From assembly GCF_030263895.1 (NCBI RefSeq), contig NZ_CP127161.1, forward strand, positions 1,674,001-1,738,000: DNA of 64,000 nucleotides, written 5' to 3'. Origin of the DNA: Proteiniborus sp. MB09-C3 (GTDB taxonomy: Bacteria > Bacillota > Clostridia > Tissierellales > Proteiniboraceae). The notes beneath the pieces were generated by a model. That model was not told the DNA's origin and made no database searches. It saw only the letters and a list, made by a program, of their open reading frames with translations. Positions 53,880 through 62,509 of the stretch are shown piece after piece; position 1 is the first letter of the stretch; every line of letters starts with the position of its first letter. The translations under genes and the position numbers were made by a program.

Positions 53880-54010
53880 AAATCAGTACAGAAGGCTATG
53901 CCATACAGAAGTCGTAACATTGCTTGTGAAGGAGTGAGATTGGGAATACTCTACGGTGAAGTGTATAATACTGATGACAGGATAAACGGGGAGAAGTCAG
54001 AGATGATAAG
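53880..54010 (+). repeat. Dispersed intergenic repeat, copy R9 (degenerate)
   Basis: GCCATACAGAAGTCGTAACA, GTGAAGGAGTGAGATTGGGA, ATACTCTACGGTGAAGTG, TATAATACTGATGACAGG and ACGGGGAGAAGTCAG align with R8 and, in part, with R5. The 3' hairpins are missing. Orientation +. Confidence 0.6.
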
Positions 54011-54095
54011 ATGAAATTATATACTATAATGTACATAAATGTTATTATATACATATGTAATGAAAATTATATTTTATTCATAAGGTGGTAATTGG

Positions 54096-54278
54096 GTGAA
54101 AAACACTGAGAGCAAAAATATATGGTTACTATTATTATCTTTGGGATTGTGTTCATCGGCAATTTTAATTGACCGTTTTGTTGTAGGTATACCTGTCTGG
54201 TTAGGAATTATATTTGCTTTGGTCGCGATTATTTCATTAATAGGATTTATTTTCACAAATAGAAAATTCAAAAAATGA
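54096..54278 (+). CDS. Small two-helix membrane protein
   Basis: 60 residues from GTG 54096 after AAGGTGGTAATT. Two hydrophobic segments, IWLLLLSLGLCSSAILIDRF and WLGIIFALVAIISLIGFIFT, end in a basic tail NRKFKK. No family recognised. The stop lies at the edge of the MITE-like element. Confidence 0.6.
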   Translation: MKNTESKNIWLLLLSLGLCSSAILIDRFVVGIPVWLGIIFALVAIISLIGFIFTNRKFKK

Positions 54279-54436
54279 CACAGCAATACAATAGGACGTC
54301 AGACTGTGTGTAAACTGTCACCCTGAGCGAGGCGAATGGGTCTCTAATAGCTTCAAATACAGATTCTTCACTGCGTTCAGAATGACACGTATAGAATGTG
54401 AATTTTCACACAGTCTGACGGTTCTATTGTGCTGTG
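54279..54436. mobile_element. MITE-like 158-bp hairpin element
   Basis: Outer inverted repeats of about 30 bases: CACAGCAATACAATAG ... CGTCAGACTGTGTG (54279-54310) and CACACAGTCTGACG ... CTATTGTGCTGTG (54407-54436). Inside, a second pair: GTCACCCTGAGCGAGGCGAA TGGGTCT and, inverted, AGATTCTTCACTGCGTTCAG AATGAC. The inner motif (TCATTCTGAGCGAAGCGAAG-like) is a short repeat known from many bacterial genomes. No coding capacity; probably a non-autonomous element or its relic. Confidence 0.78.
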
Positions 54437-54485
54437 CATAAGGAGTTATATATTTAAAGATAATCTCTAGAAGGGGTAGAGTATT

Positions 54486-54737
54486 ATGGATATTGGTCGT
54501 ATATTAGTTTTTATACCTTTAGCTACATACTTTTTATATCTTTTTTGGAAATCCAAAAAAGATATTTATTTAGTATTTGGGTCTTTGAGTTGGGTGTGTG
54601 CAATTTATTCTGGAAAACTAAATGCATATCAAATTCTTCAAGATCCTATAAAGTCAATCATAAATATGATAACAGCATATCTTTTACTTCTTATGTTTAC
54701 ATTGTATTTTAAAAAATCAATTAAGGAATTTAAGTAA
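54486..54737 (+). CDS. Small membrane protein
   Basis: 83 residues after GAAGGGGTAGAGTATT. Three hydrophobic stretches (ILVFIPLATYFLYLFW, IYLVFGSLSWVCAIYSG, IINMITAYLLLLMFTLYF) and a basic C-terminus. No family recognised. It may be co-transcribed with the small membrane gene on the other side of the MITE-like element. Confidence 0.55.
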   Translation: MDIGRILVFIPLATYFLYLFWKSKKDIYLVFGSLSWVCAIYSGKLNAYQILQDPIKSIINMITAYLLLLMFTLYFKKSIKEFK

Positions 54738-54865
54738 TAGACATACATAAGTAAAAGAATCATAAAAAGACAAGTTCTTTATGCTTTGTTTATCTAATAC
54801 ATTATAGAACATGTAAAATATAAGTATCTTTAAATCTAAAAATAAATATAGAGACCTGAAGAGAC

Positions 54866-54908
54866 GAGGTCTTCGATCAACTTATAATCGATGACTTTGC
54901 CTCTTTTT
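54866..54908 (+). terminator. Terminator-like hairpin
   Basis: GAGGTCTTCGAT faces ATCGATGACTTTGCCTC, imperfectly paired, followed by TTTTTT. The sequence from here to 55265 contains no gene I can support. Confidence 0.45.
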
Positions 54909-55265
54909 TATGTGCCAAAAAAGAAATAAACATTCTAGAGCTGTTATATTTACCAAGTGTAAATAAGATGATAACCTTATTAACTGCGAAGGGGCTATGA
55001 AACTTGGAATTAATGGAGTATTGCTATGTAGAAATAAGTTACATTATTTCATACAGAGATTGTTAAGTATAGGAAAAGATTATGTAGTAATTAAAGATCT
55101 TAAAAATTTGAAATACTATTTAGCCCCCTAACCATTTCACACGATTATAGTAAAATATAGCCAATACTAGAGGTTCAGAATAAACAAATTATTCGTCATA
55201 TTTGGGTATGATAATTAAAAGTTTCAGTAGGATGATCAGAATACTACATTATTGGAGGAGGGGCT

Positions 55266-55529
55266 ATGGGGTCAAGGATAATTCATTATTGTGTAGGCGA
55301 TGCTATACTGAAAAGAGTGAAGTTTGATGAGCATCAATTCATGTTAGGTAACCTAGCGCCAGATGCATATAGTTCGGAACTAGGTGGATATTTAGTATCT
55401 CATTTTCGTATACCTGAAGAGATAATGGAGTATGAATGTGTTGATTTAGAGAGATTCAAAAATAAGTACAAACATCAAATAAAAAACGATTTTGTGCTGG
55501 GCTATTACTGTCACTTAATAACTGAATGA
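55266..55529 (+). pseudogene. Zinc-dependent phospholipase C-like protein, N-terminal fragment
   Basis: After GGAGGAGGGGCT, 87 residues: GSRIIHYCVGDAILKRVKFD, EHQFMLGNLAPDAY, VSHFRIPEEIMEYECVDLER and FVLGYYCHLITE. The spaced His/Asp residues (IHY, GN.APDA, SHF, G...HL) are the metal ligands of the zinc phospholipase C / S1-P1 nuclease-like family of hypothetical clostridial proteins. The frame ends just where the D..W continuation is expected (CHLIT-D). Probably truncated by a frameshift near 55526; the C-terminal two thirds were not found. Confidence 0.6.
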
Positions 55530-55673
55530 CCGTTCATGCTGGCAGGACAGGCTCTAGAGCAGAGTCAAGGGAAGTTAAGGGGAAGTTTTGATTGACATGT
55601 TTTTAAAAGCATGACAAAATAAAAATGAATGAAAAAGTGGCAATAACTGCTATAAGAAGAGAGGATGAAAGCT

Positions 55674-56855
55674 ATGAAATACGAAATTATACATTTACCA
55701 AAAGAAAAGTGGAAAGGAACTATTATTCCAATAAAGTATACAACAGATAAGTATTATGATGTTAATGTAAATAAAGCAGATAAAGGATTCGTTATTGAGA
55801 TAGAAAAGAAAGCTTTTACAGAGCCAGTAACTCATACACCAGAAGAATATGATTTTCCAGATAAGTTATATGAAGATCACTGGGAAAATGCTTATGCTTG
55901 GGGAGTATTAGTTGATGGCGAATTAGTCGCTGCAATTGAAACTGATCAAGAATTATGGTCTAATCGTCTAAGAATTACAGAACTTTGGGTAGCAGAAAAA
56001 TATCAAAAGCAAGGAATAGGTCATACGTTAATTGAAATGGCGAAGGAACAAGCAAGGAGAGAGCGTCGTCGTGCTATTATACTAGAAACACAATCTTGTA
56101 ATGTTAATGCAATAGATTTTTATCAGCATGAAGGCTTTAGCTTGATTGGTATGGATACTTGTTGCTATAAGAACAATGATTTACAAAGAAAAGAAGTAAG
56201 GTTAGAATTTGGATGGTTCCCAGAAGAAAAGAAAAGATTAAATAGAGAAGATATAGAAATTAGAATGGAAACAAGATCAGATTGGTATAATGTAGAACTA
56301 ATGACACAGCATGCATTTTGGAATAAACATCATCTTGGATGTGATGAACACTATCTTGTACATAAATTACGTCAAGATAAAGACTATCTTCCAGAGCTAA
56401 GTAGAATAGCGGTAAAGGATGGAGAGGTAATAGGATGTATAATGTATTCAAAAGCACGAGTTGTTGATGGGGCAGATACACATGAAATTATAACCTTTGG
56501 ACCTCTTTGTGTAGAACCTAAATGGCAGGGATGTGGAGTTGGTGAGCTGCTATTAAGAGAAACAATGAAGTTAGCTGCAAATAAAGGGTATAAAGGAATT
56601 GTAATTTTTGGAGAACCAGATTATTATCCTAGAATAGGATTTAAAACATGTGACAACTTTAATATTACAACTGCCGATGGTAAAAACTTTGATGCATTTA
56701 TGGGGATTGAATTAATAGAAGATGGTATGAAAGGCATAAAAGGAAAATTCTATGAATCAGAAGTTTTTGAAAATCTTCCAAAGGAAGAAGTGGAAGAATA
56801 TAATAAAAAATTCCCACAACTACAAAAACTAAGATTTCCAGGACAATGGGATTAA
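55674..56855 (+). CDS. Double-domain GNAT acetyltransferase (fusion)
   Basis: 393 residues from ATG 55674, 9 bases after AGAGAGG. Domain 1 (about 1-175) is like streptothricin acetyltransferases: YDFPDKLYEDHWENAYAWGV, LRITELWVAEKYQKQGIGHT (acetyl-CoA loop) and NAIDFYQHEGFSLIGMDTCC. Domain 2 (about 195-390) is like YhbS-type N-acetyltransferases: IEIRMETRSDWYNVELMTQH, FGPLCVEPKWQGCGVGELLL (second acetyl-CoA loop) and GEPDYYPRIGFKTCDNFNIT. Both loops look functional. Each half normally exists as a separate protein, so this is either a natural fusion or a gene fusion. Substrates unknown; a streptothricin-like drug is possible for domain 1. Confidence 0.83.
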   Translation: MKYEIIHLPKEKWKGTIIPIKYTTDKYYDVNVNKADKGFVIEIEKKAFTEPVTHTPEEYDFPDKLYEDHWENAYAWGVLVDGELVAAIETDQELWSNRLRITELWVAEKYQKQGIGHTLIEMAKEQARRERRRAIILETQSCNVNAIDFYQHEGFSLIGMDTCCYKNNDLQRKEVRLEFGWFPEEKKRLNREDIEIRMETRSDWYNVELMTQHAFWNKHHLGCDEHYLVHKLRQDKDYLPELSRIAVKDGEVIGCIMYSKARVVDGADTHEIITFGPLCVEPKWQGCGVGELLLRETMKLAANKGYKGIVIFGEPDYYPRIGFKTCDNFNITTADGKNFDAFMGIELIEDGMKGIKGKFYESEVFENLPKEEVEEYNKKFPQLQKLRFPGQWD

Positions 56856-57201
56856 TTAAGTATTAAAAACAGTTTACAGAATTTTATTAATATAAAACTT
56901 CAATTTATCTTTACAAAAGTATAAGAATCTCTCTATTACCAATACAGAAAATAAATGAATTAAGATATCAAAATTTTTGGTGCTTTTATTTTTAGATCAA
57001 GGGCAGGTACATTGTAACCTAAGCAAATATTGTATAAACAAAACTTGTCGAAAGGCAAGTTTTGTTGTGTTTAAAATGGACAAATGTGGCAATAATTGCG
57101 TTTTTATTAGGCTATTTTAGAGACATAGAAGACTTTAAAGCTTATACAAAATAAAAAACACAGGACAGTGTTTAGAATATAATCCTAACGCTCCATACTG
57201 T
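56856..57201. other. Intergenic with a possible degenerate repeat end
   Basis: A hairpin AAACTTGTC/GGCAAGTTT lies near 57040-57064, followed by TGTTGTG. At 57105-57132, TTAGGCTATTTTAGAGACAT resembles the 3' end of the dispersed repeat, weakly. No gene. Confidence 0.35.
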
Positions 57202-57567
57202 CTATATTTTTAGAAAAACGACAGCATTTCCGTGATTTTCTATAATACTTTGCAAGTCTCGTGGAGAGAGCCATAATGTAGCTGTGTTTTCATTTGGATG
57301 GATTCCGACAGTATGGAGTTTCATTAATTCTTCGTCAATGACAACTTTAACTTTTCGTTCCATATCGTTCAGTATACCAAAAGAGGTAACTGAGGCTTTT
57401 TTTAAACCAAGATAGCAGAACAAATCATCTTCTGATGCAAAGCTAAGGGGGCGTGAACCAAGCAAGCAACGTAATTCTTTTAAATTTACTACTGTAAAAT
57501 GAAAGTTTTTAATTAGAGTTATGACGTATTTGCATATCTCATTTTGGAGAAATGATAATGGATACAA
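57202..57567 (-). pseudogene. YbaK/ProX-type aminoacyl-tRNA deacylase, N-terminally damaged
   Basis: The C-terminal two thirds are clear: VNLKELRCLLGSRPLSFASE, DDLFCYLGLKKASVTSFGIL NDMERKVKVVIDEEL, VGIHPNENTATLWLSPRDLQ. These proteins hydrolyse mischarged tRNA (Cys/Ala-tRNAPro). The first 25 residues (YPLSFLQNEICKYVITLIKN) do not fit the family, and about 40 N-terminal residues are missing, so the 5' part was probably lost or frameshifted. The catalytic Lys region of the family would lie in the lost part. A short frame on the other strand from 57558 is not convincing. Confidence 0.65.
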
Positions 57568-57674
57568 AAAAGTTTGAAACTCTGTTCAATGTAATTAAGC
57601 ATGTGAGTATAACAAAGACTGGTGAAGGTGCAAGATAATTAAAAAGTAAAGGAGATATTCCTCCCATCACAAAC

Positions 57675-57691
57675 CTTACAACAACTGTAAG
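57675..57691 (+). promoter_or_regulatory. Likely BceR operator upstream of bceA
   Basis: CTTACAACAACTGTAAG is an inverted repeat (TTACA-N5-TGTAA) 63 bases before bceA. Operators of Bce-type response regulators are described as TnACA-N4-TGTAA; this differs by one spacer base. It would be bound by the BceR protein encoded in the same operon. Confidence 0.65.
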
Positions 57692-57753
57692 TGTTAAATG
57701 ATATTTTTTTGTTGTATGGTATTAATATAAAGATATACGAGGGAGGATATTAC

Positions 57754-58536
57754 ATGAAAATTTCAGATAAGTTGCTTCAAGTTAAAGAAATTCATAAGAC
57801 ATATGGTGAGGGACAAAGTGAAACTGCTGCATTGAAGGGGATTACCTTTGATGTTCTTCCAGGAGAGTTTCTTGGAATTATGGGTGCAAGTGGGTCAGGC
57901 AAGACAACATTACTTAATTGCATTGCAACCATGCTAAAGCCAACATCTGGACAAATCTTGTTGGAGGGTAAGAATATATCTTCATTTAAAGGATCACAAC
58001 TAGCAAAATATAGAGGAAGTAAAATAGGATATTTATTTCAAGAATTTGAGTTGATAGATAACTTAACTGCTAGAGAAAATATTATTTTACCTTTGTCAAT
58101 ACATGGGGAAAATCCTAAAGAGCAAGAAGAGCAGCTTCAAAAATTAGCGAAACAATTTGATATTGAGAATCTATTAAGCAAATTTCCTTCTCAAATGTCA
58201 GGAGGTCAGAAGCAGAGAGTTGCAGCAGCAAGAGCATTGATTTCTAATCCAAGCATTGTATTGGCAGACGAGCCGACAGGAGCTTTAGATACAAAAAATG
58301 CAAAAACCTTGATGGAAAAGCTATATTCTAGCAATCAGACAGAAGGGACCACAATTTTGATGGTTACTCACGATGCTAATGCAGCAAGTTTTTGCTCAAG
58401 AATCTTATTTATTCAAGATGGAGTAATCTTTCATGAACTTAGGAAGAAAGTGCCTGGAGAAACTCAGAATTCCTTCTATGAACGGATACTAACTGTTATG
58501 GCACAATTGGGAGGGGGTAGCTCCAATGTTCTTTGA
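57754..58536 (+). CDS. bceA: BceA-type ABC transporter ATP-binding protein
   Basis: 260 residues from ATG 57754 after GGGAGGATATTAC. Walker A IMGASGSGKTTLLNCI (residues 44-51 core), Q-loop GYLFQEFELI, signature QMSGGQKQRVAAARAL (148-155 core), Walker B SIVLADEPTGALDT, H-loop MVTHDANAAS. MacB/BceA family ATPase powering a peptide-detoxification permease. It overlaps bceB by 11 bases and forms the first gene of a bceABRS operon. Specific for antimicrobial peptides such as bacitracin or lantibiotics by analogy; the peptide is unknown. Confidence 0.93.
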   Translation: MKISDKLLQVKEIHKTYGEGQSETAALKGITFDVLPGEFLGIMGASGSGKTTLLNCIATMLKPTSGQILLEGKNISSFKGSQLAKYRGSKIGYLFQEFELIDNLTARENIILPLSIHGENPKEQEEQLQKLAKQFDIENLLSKFPSQMSGGQKQRVAAARALISNPSIVLADEPTGALDTKNAKTLMEKLYSSNQTEGTTILMVTHDANAASFCSRILFIQDGVIFHELRKKVPGETQNSFYERILTVMAQLGGGSSNVL

Positions 58537-60592
58537 TTTCATCAAGCGAAATAGTCGTAAGAATCGAAAGGAAAACGGGGTTTATTTCGCTTCACTTATA
58601 ATTTCTATTATTGCTTTTTATGTAATACTCTCACTTGGTGAACAAGATGTTATGGTGTATCTTAAGACAGTTGAGAGTAATGCCGTAGCTAAGCTATTGC
58701 TAATGGTCCCAATGCTCTATGCCGTATCGCTATTTTTTGTGTTTTTCCTGGTATATTTTGCAAATAGATACCAATTACACCATCGTAGCCATGAATTTGG
58801 AATGTATTTAATGATGGGAATGAGGCAAAGTAAGTTGTTTGCAATGATTATGGGAGAAACACTATGGAATGGTTTAGTTGCTTTATTCATTGGAGTTCCA
58901 GTTTCCTTATTTTTAACAGAGTTAATTAATCTGGTGACCTCTAGGCTTATTGGAATGGGCATTATTGGTCATCAATTTCATATTTCCAAGGTTGGTCTAG
59001 GATTAACGGTATTTGGTTTCATTGTGGTCCAACTATTGGCTATGTTTATTCTTAGTTTGAAAATGAGTAATAAGGAGCCTGTAGATTTGTTGAATGAACA
59101 GAAGGAAGAGTCGCAAAGAATTCTTTCGCCTGTAAAGGGTTTAGTTAGTTTGCTTACAGGAGCGGTTTTGCTACTTGGAGCAGTTTTGTTGTGTATAGCT
59201 TATGTATTGGCTGTATTATATTTACGTAGCCTTAATTATATGATATTTGCATTAATACTGTTCATGGGAATCAGTGGGACTTTTATATTATTTCGAGGAT
59301 TGGGAGGTTTGATTGGAGCATGGATAAAACGTAAAAGCAGTTCATCTACTGGTCTATTCGTATTTACGGGAAGACAGCTTCAAGAGAATGTTCTGCATCA
59401 ATGGAGTTCTCTCGCTATATCATCACTTTTAATTCTTATGGCAATGGTTTGTTTTGCTTATGGTATCTCTACTGCACTAAATGAAAGTGCAGCATATGAA
59501 AGAACTGTAGATTTTACTTTTAGAGGAATAGAAAAAGAAGTTGTTTCTGTACTTACCTCTGATAAATTGAAGCCTTATGTAAAGGGTTATTATGCTATGA
59601 AATTAGGAAATTTTCAGCCTCCTGATGAAGAGATATCTGAAAATACAGCTTCACGTACTTTTTCCTGGTCAGGATTAGAACAATTCATCTCTAGGGAAAA
59701 AAAATCTGAAGAAAAAGAAAATCTATTAAGGGATTTATCTACTCGGGATAGACCTTATTTAATTTCTCTTTCTAGTTATAATGCATTGCTTAAATCTATT
59801 AATAAAGCTCCTATTATATTGGAAGACGATGAGGTTGCAATGTATTCTTATGAAGAATTTTCACACTCTCACGATATATTGAGGAAAGTATTGCAGTCTA
59901 ATCCAACCGTTAGTATGGGTGAAAAGCAATATAAATTGGCATCAACATTATTTACAAGCAATATTGTTGCAGATAGAGCTATTACTCTTTCATATGCTCT
60001 GATTGTGCCCGATGATATTTATGATACCTTTACAGGAGGTTCTCAGGAGTCGTACCTTTGGAATATGGTCCTAACTTCTGATTTTGTTCAGGAGAAAGGA
60101 TTGATGCAGGCCATGTATGAAGTAGATAATCTGATAAGTTCACATGGCTTAGACTATGAAAGCTATCTTTCTAGCATGGGAAGACAGTTGTTTTATATAG
60201 TTGCAGGAAGCTATACCACATTCTATTTAGGCATAATGTTCCTTATTATAGCAAACACTGTATTAGGCTTAAAGTTTCTTATGCAGCAAAGAAGTACGAG
60301 ACATAGATACTATACAGTAGCTATGCTAGGAGCAAGTATTGAATCTTTGTGTTTATCAGCAAGGATACAAATTTGGTGGTATTTTGGTTTAGTTATATTG
60401 GTAGCATTGATTAGTTCTATTTTTGGCATTTGGTCCATGTTGGATTCCTTCCCATCAATGACATTAAGTATAAAAAATGGTATAGTGATAGCAGTTGTTC
60501 TTATTATCTTTATTGTTTTTGAGCTCTGCTATATATGGATGATACAGCGAAAAAGTGATGAAGAAATCAAGAAATTAAAAGAAATTGAATAG
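58526..60592 (+). CDS. bceB: BceB-type ABC transporter permease
   Basis: 688 residues (family about 640-670). An N-terminal pair of helices (VYFASLIISIIAFYVILSLG, LLLMVPMLYAVSLFFVFFLV) and FtsX-like four-helix blocks at about 100-300 and 560-680 flank a large extracellular domain (about 310-545) that would contact the peptide. The N-terminal NSRKNRKENGVYFASL motif is typical. Start ATG 58526 lies inside bceA. BceB also signals to the BceS kinase in this type of system. Confidence 0.92.
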   Translation: MFFDFIKRNSRKNRKENGVYFASLIISIIAFYVILSLGEQDVMVYLKTVESNAVAKLLLMVPMLYAVSLFFVFFLVYFANRYQLHHRSHEFGMYLMMGMRQSKLFAMIMGETLWNGLVALFIGVPVSLFLTELINLVTSRLIGMGIIGHQFHISKVGLGLTVFGFIVVQLLAMFILSLKMSNKEPVDLLNEQKEESQRILSPVKGLVSLLTGAVLLLGAVLLCIAYVLAVLYLRSLNYMIFALILFMGISGTFILFRGLGGLIGAWIKRKSSSSTGLFVFTGRQLQENVLHQWSSLAISSLLILMAMVCFAYGISTALNESAAYERTVDFTFRGIEKEVVSVLTSDKLKPYVKGYYAMKLGNFQPPDEEISENTASRTFSWSGLEQFISREKKSEEKENLLRDLSTRDRPYLISLSSYNALLKSINKAPIILEDDEVAMYSYEEFSHSHDILRKVLQSNPTVSMGEKQYKLASTLFTSNIVADRAITLSYALIVPDDIYDTFTGGSQESYLWNMVLTSDFVQEKGLMQAMYEVDNLISSHGLDYESYLSSMGRQLFYIVAGSYTTFYLGIMFLIIANTVLGLKFLMQQRSTRHRYYTVAMLGASIESLCLSARIQIWWYFGLVILVALISSIFGIWSMLDSFPSMTLSIKNGIVIAVVLIIFIVFELCYIWMIQRKSDEEIKKLKEIE

Positions 60593-60603
60593 AGGGTGAA
60601 AGT

Positions 60604-61281
60604 GTGGAAAAGATAGTCATTGTTGAAGACGACATTCCTTTACGCGCAGAATTACAAAGTATATTAGAGAAAGAGGGATACTCTGCAGAGTGTATCTCTT
60701 CTTTTGATACTTCCTTGGAAGATATCGTTTCAGCTTCTCCTTCATTAATTATATTAGATTTAAATTTACCAAAGCTATCTGGATTCGATATTTGTAGTGC
60801 ACTAAAGGCTAGGGGAATAGGTCCTATTTTGGTATTGACTTCACGCAATCAACTTCGTGACGAATTGCATGCATTGGATTTAGGGGCAGATGATTATTTA
60901 ACGAAACCCTGTCATCCTAAACGTCTGATTGCTAGAATTCAAAAGCTGCTTCGCCTATATTCAAATATTCATGTTCTCTTAGATGCTGGTGATTTTCAGT
61001 TAGATGAGAAGACAAATGTATTGTATGTTGGCGAGGATTCTATTTCATTATCGGAAAATGAAGGAATTATTATGAAGGCCTTGGTAAAAGCTGCCCCTTC
61101 TGCAGTAAAAAAAGAAGAACTATTTAATCTGTTGTGGGGAAGCAGTGAATATGTGGATGAAAACATACTACAAGTGAATATGACTAGACTACGTAGGACT
61201 CTTGATGAGGTTGGACTACCTAATAGAATCAAGACTGTCAGAGGAATTGGTTACCAATTAGTAGGAGGCGATTGCCAATGA
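60604..61281 (+). CDS. bceR: BceR-type response regulator
   Basis: 225 residues from GTG 60604. Receiver domain: IVIVEDDIPLRAELQSILEK, phospho-acceptor Asp about 52 in SLIILDLNLPKLSGFDI, GPILVLTSRN, GADDYLTKPCHPKRLIARI. C-terminal OmpR-like winged helix: ENEGIIMKALVKAAPSAVKK, VNMTRLRRTLDEVGLPNRIK, TVRGIGYQL. Expected to bind the inverted repeat upstream of bceA. ATGA overlap with bceS. Confidence 0.93.
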   Translation: MEKIVIVEDDIPLRAELQSILEKEGYSAECISSFDTSLEDIVSASPSLIILDLNLPKLSGFDICSALKARGIGPILVLTSRNQLRDELHALDLGADDYLTKPCHPKRLIARIQKLLRLYSNIHVLLDAGDFQLDEKTNVLYVGEDSISLSENEGIIMKALVKAAPSAVKKEELFNLLWGSSEYVDENILQVNMTRLRRTLDEVGLPNRIKTVRGIGYQLVGGDCQ

Positions 61282-62330
61282 AGCTAGGAGATTGGATAAA
61301 CATTCTAAAGGAATCACGTCCTTGGATATTACTTATTTGTATAAGCAATGCCTTTTTTATTTTTCTGGCTTGGGTAGCATATCCAGAAGCATTTGGGCTC
61401 CTAGTTGGTATCATGATTATTTTTTCTATAGCTACCATTATATCCGGCTTGCTGCTTGTTTGGAAGTGGCAGAAGAAGAAAGATAAAGCCTTTTATGATT
61501 TTGTCAGGGAACCCTCCTCGGAACATGAATATGGATTGATAGAATCCGTTGGTGAATTGCATAAAGAAAGGGTAAGTTATCTAGCTAATAAATTACGGAT
61601 GCTAAATGATCAACTGGATGAGTCCAAGCTGCAAACTATAGATTATGAGGAATTTATTGAAAGTTGGGTCCATGAAATAAAGACACCTATTTCTTTATTA
61701 ACCTTGGTTTTGGAAAATCGTAAAGAAGAAATGTCAGAATTGGTGTATCAGAGACTTGAGCATGCAAGAATTAATATCAGTGATGATGTTGAACAGATAC
61801 TATTTTATGCAAGATTACAAGCATCTCATGTTGACTATCGATTAGAGAAGATTTCGCTCAATCTCTGCTGTGAAGATGTACAGCTGGAGTTTCAGGCATT
61901 TCTAGATGAAAAAGAAGTTAAAGTCATTTCTCAGATGGAAGATGTCCCGATTGTATCAGATAAAAAGGCACTTCAGTTTATTTTTACACAAATTTTCGTT
62001 AATGCAGTTAAATACTCCAATGAAAAAGTTGATAGCTTTATTTGGTTAAAAACTGGTTTTGATAGCATAAAGAATCGGTATTATTTAAGGATTTCTGATA
62101 ATGGTGTTGGGGTGCTGGATTCTGATCTTCCTTTTATTTTTGATAAAGGATTTACAGGAGATAATACCAATAGAAAGCAGTCCACTGGCATAGGATTGTA
62201 TCTTGTAAAGAAATTATGTGATGAATTGCAGATTGAAATTGAAGTTGAGTCTGGATATGGGAAGGGATTTTCAATTCAATTATTGTTTCCAATAATTGAG
62301 ACTCAGAAGACATTGTCCACTCGATTTTAG
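61278..62330 (+). CDS. bceS: BceS-type intramembrane-sensing histidine kinase
   Basis: 350 residues from ATG 61278. Two close transmembrane helices (PWILLICISNAFFIFLAWVA and LLVGIMIIFSIATIISGLLL) separated by only a few residues, typical of intramembrane-sensing kinases without an outer sensor. H-box: EFIESWVHEIKTPISLLTLV (His in WVHEIKTP). N-box: FVNAVKYSNEKV. G-boxes: RISDNGVGVLDSDLPFIFDKG and STGIGLYLVKKLC. Completes the bceABRS module. Confidence 0.93.
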   Translation: MKLGDWINILKESRPWILLICISNAFFIFLAWVAYPEAFGLLVGIMIIFSIATIISGLLLVWKWQKKKDKAFYDFVREPSSEHEYGLIESVGELHKERVSYLANKLRMLNDQLDESKLQTIDYEEFIESWVHEIKTPISLLTLVLENRKEEMSELVYQRLEHARINISDDVEQILFYARLQASHVDYRLEKISLNLCCEDVQLEFQAFLDEKEVKVISQMEDVPIVSDKKALQFIFTQIFVNAVKYSNEKVDSFIWLKTGFDSIKNRYYLRISDNGVGVLDSDLPFIFDKGFTGDNTNRKQSTGIGLYLVKKLCDELQIEIEVESGYGKGFSIQLLFPIIETQKTLSTRF

Positions 62331-62389
62331 ATTATATTGTTCTAGTCTTCCAATATGATGAACATCTTATGATAAAATGTATTTTGTTT

Positions 62390-62440
62390 GGCGGACAAAG
62401 ATATAAATGATATAGTGAAATTAATTCTCGATTTTGATGC
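62390..62440 (+). repeat. Possible degenerate 3' end of the dispersed repeat
   Basis: TTTGGCGGACAAAGATATAA and ATGATATAGTGAAATTA resemble AATAGGCAAAAATATAGATG ACATAGG...AATTA of R8. No 5' part is visible. Weak. Confidence 0.3.
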
Positions 62441-62509
62441 ATAAAATAACAGCTTAAGTATTAAAGCTGCATAAAAAAATTAATGAAATAAGCAATAGGG
62501 GGCGCTTAA

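Noticed and set aside
1838-54010. Repeat family as integron attC sites
   Set aside because: I could not find the GTTRRRY/RYYYAAC core pairs expected of attC at the repeat ends, and no tyrosine integrase gene is present in the window. A cassette-like role is kept open, but not as an integron.
1838-54010. CRISPR array
   Set aside because: The copies are thousands of bases apart, variable in length and truncated, with genes between them; no short regularly spaced repeats were seen anywhere.
54301-54420. tRNA or small structured RNA gene
   Set aside because: The palindrome matches a MITE-like inverted repeat, not a cloverleaf; no tRNA was identified in the window.
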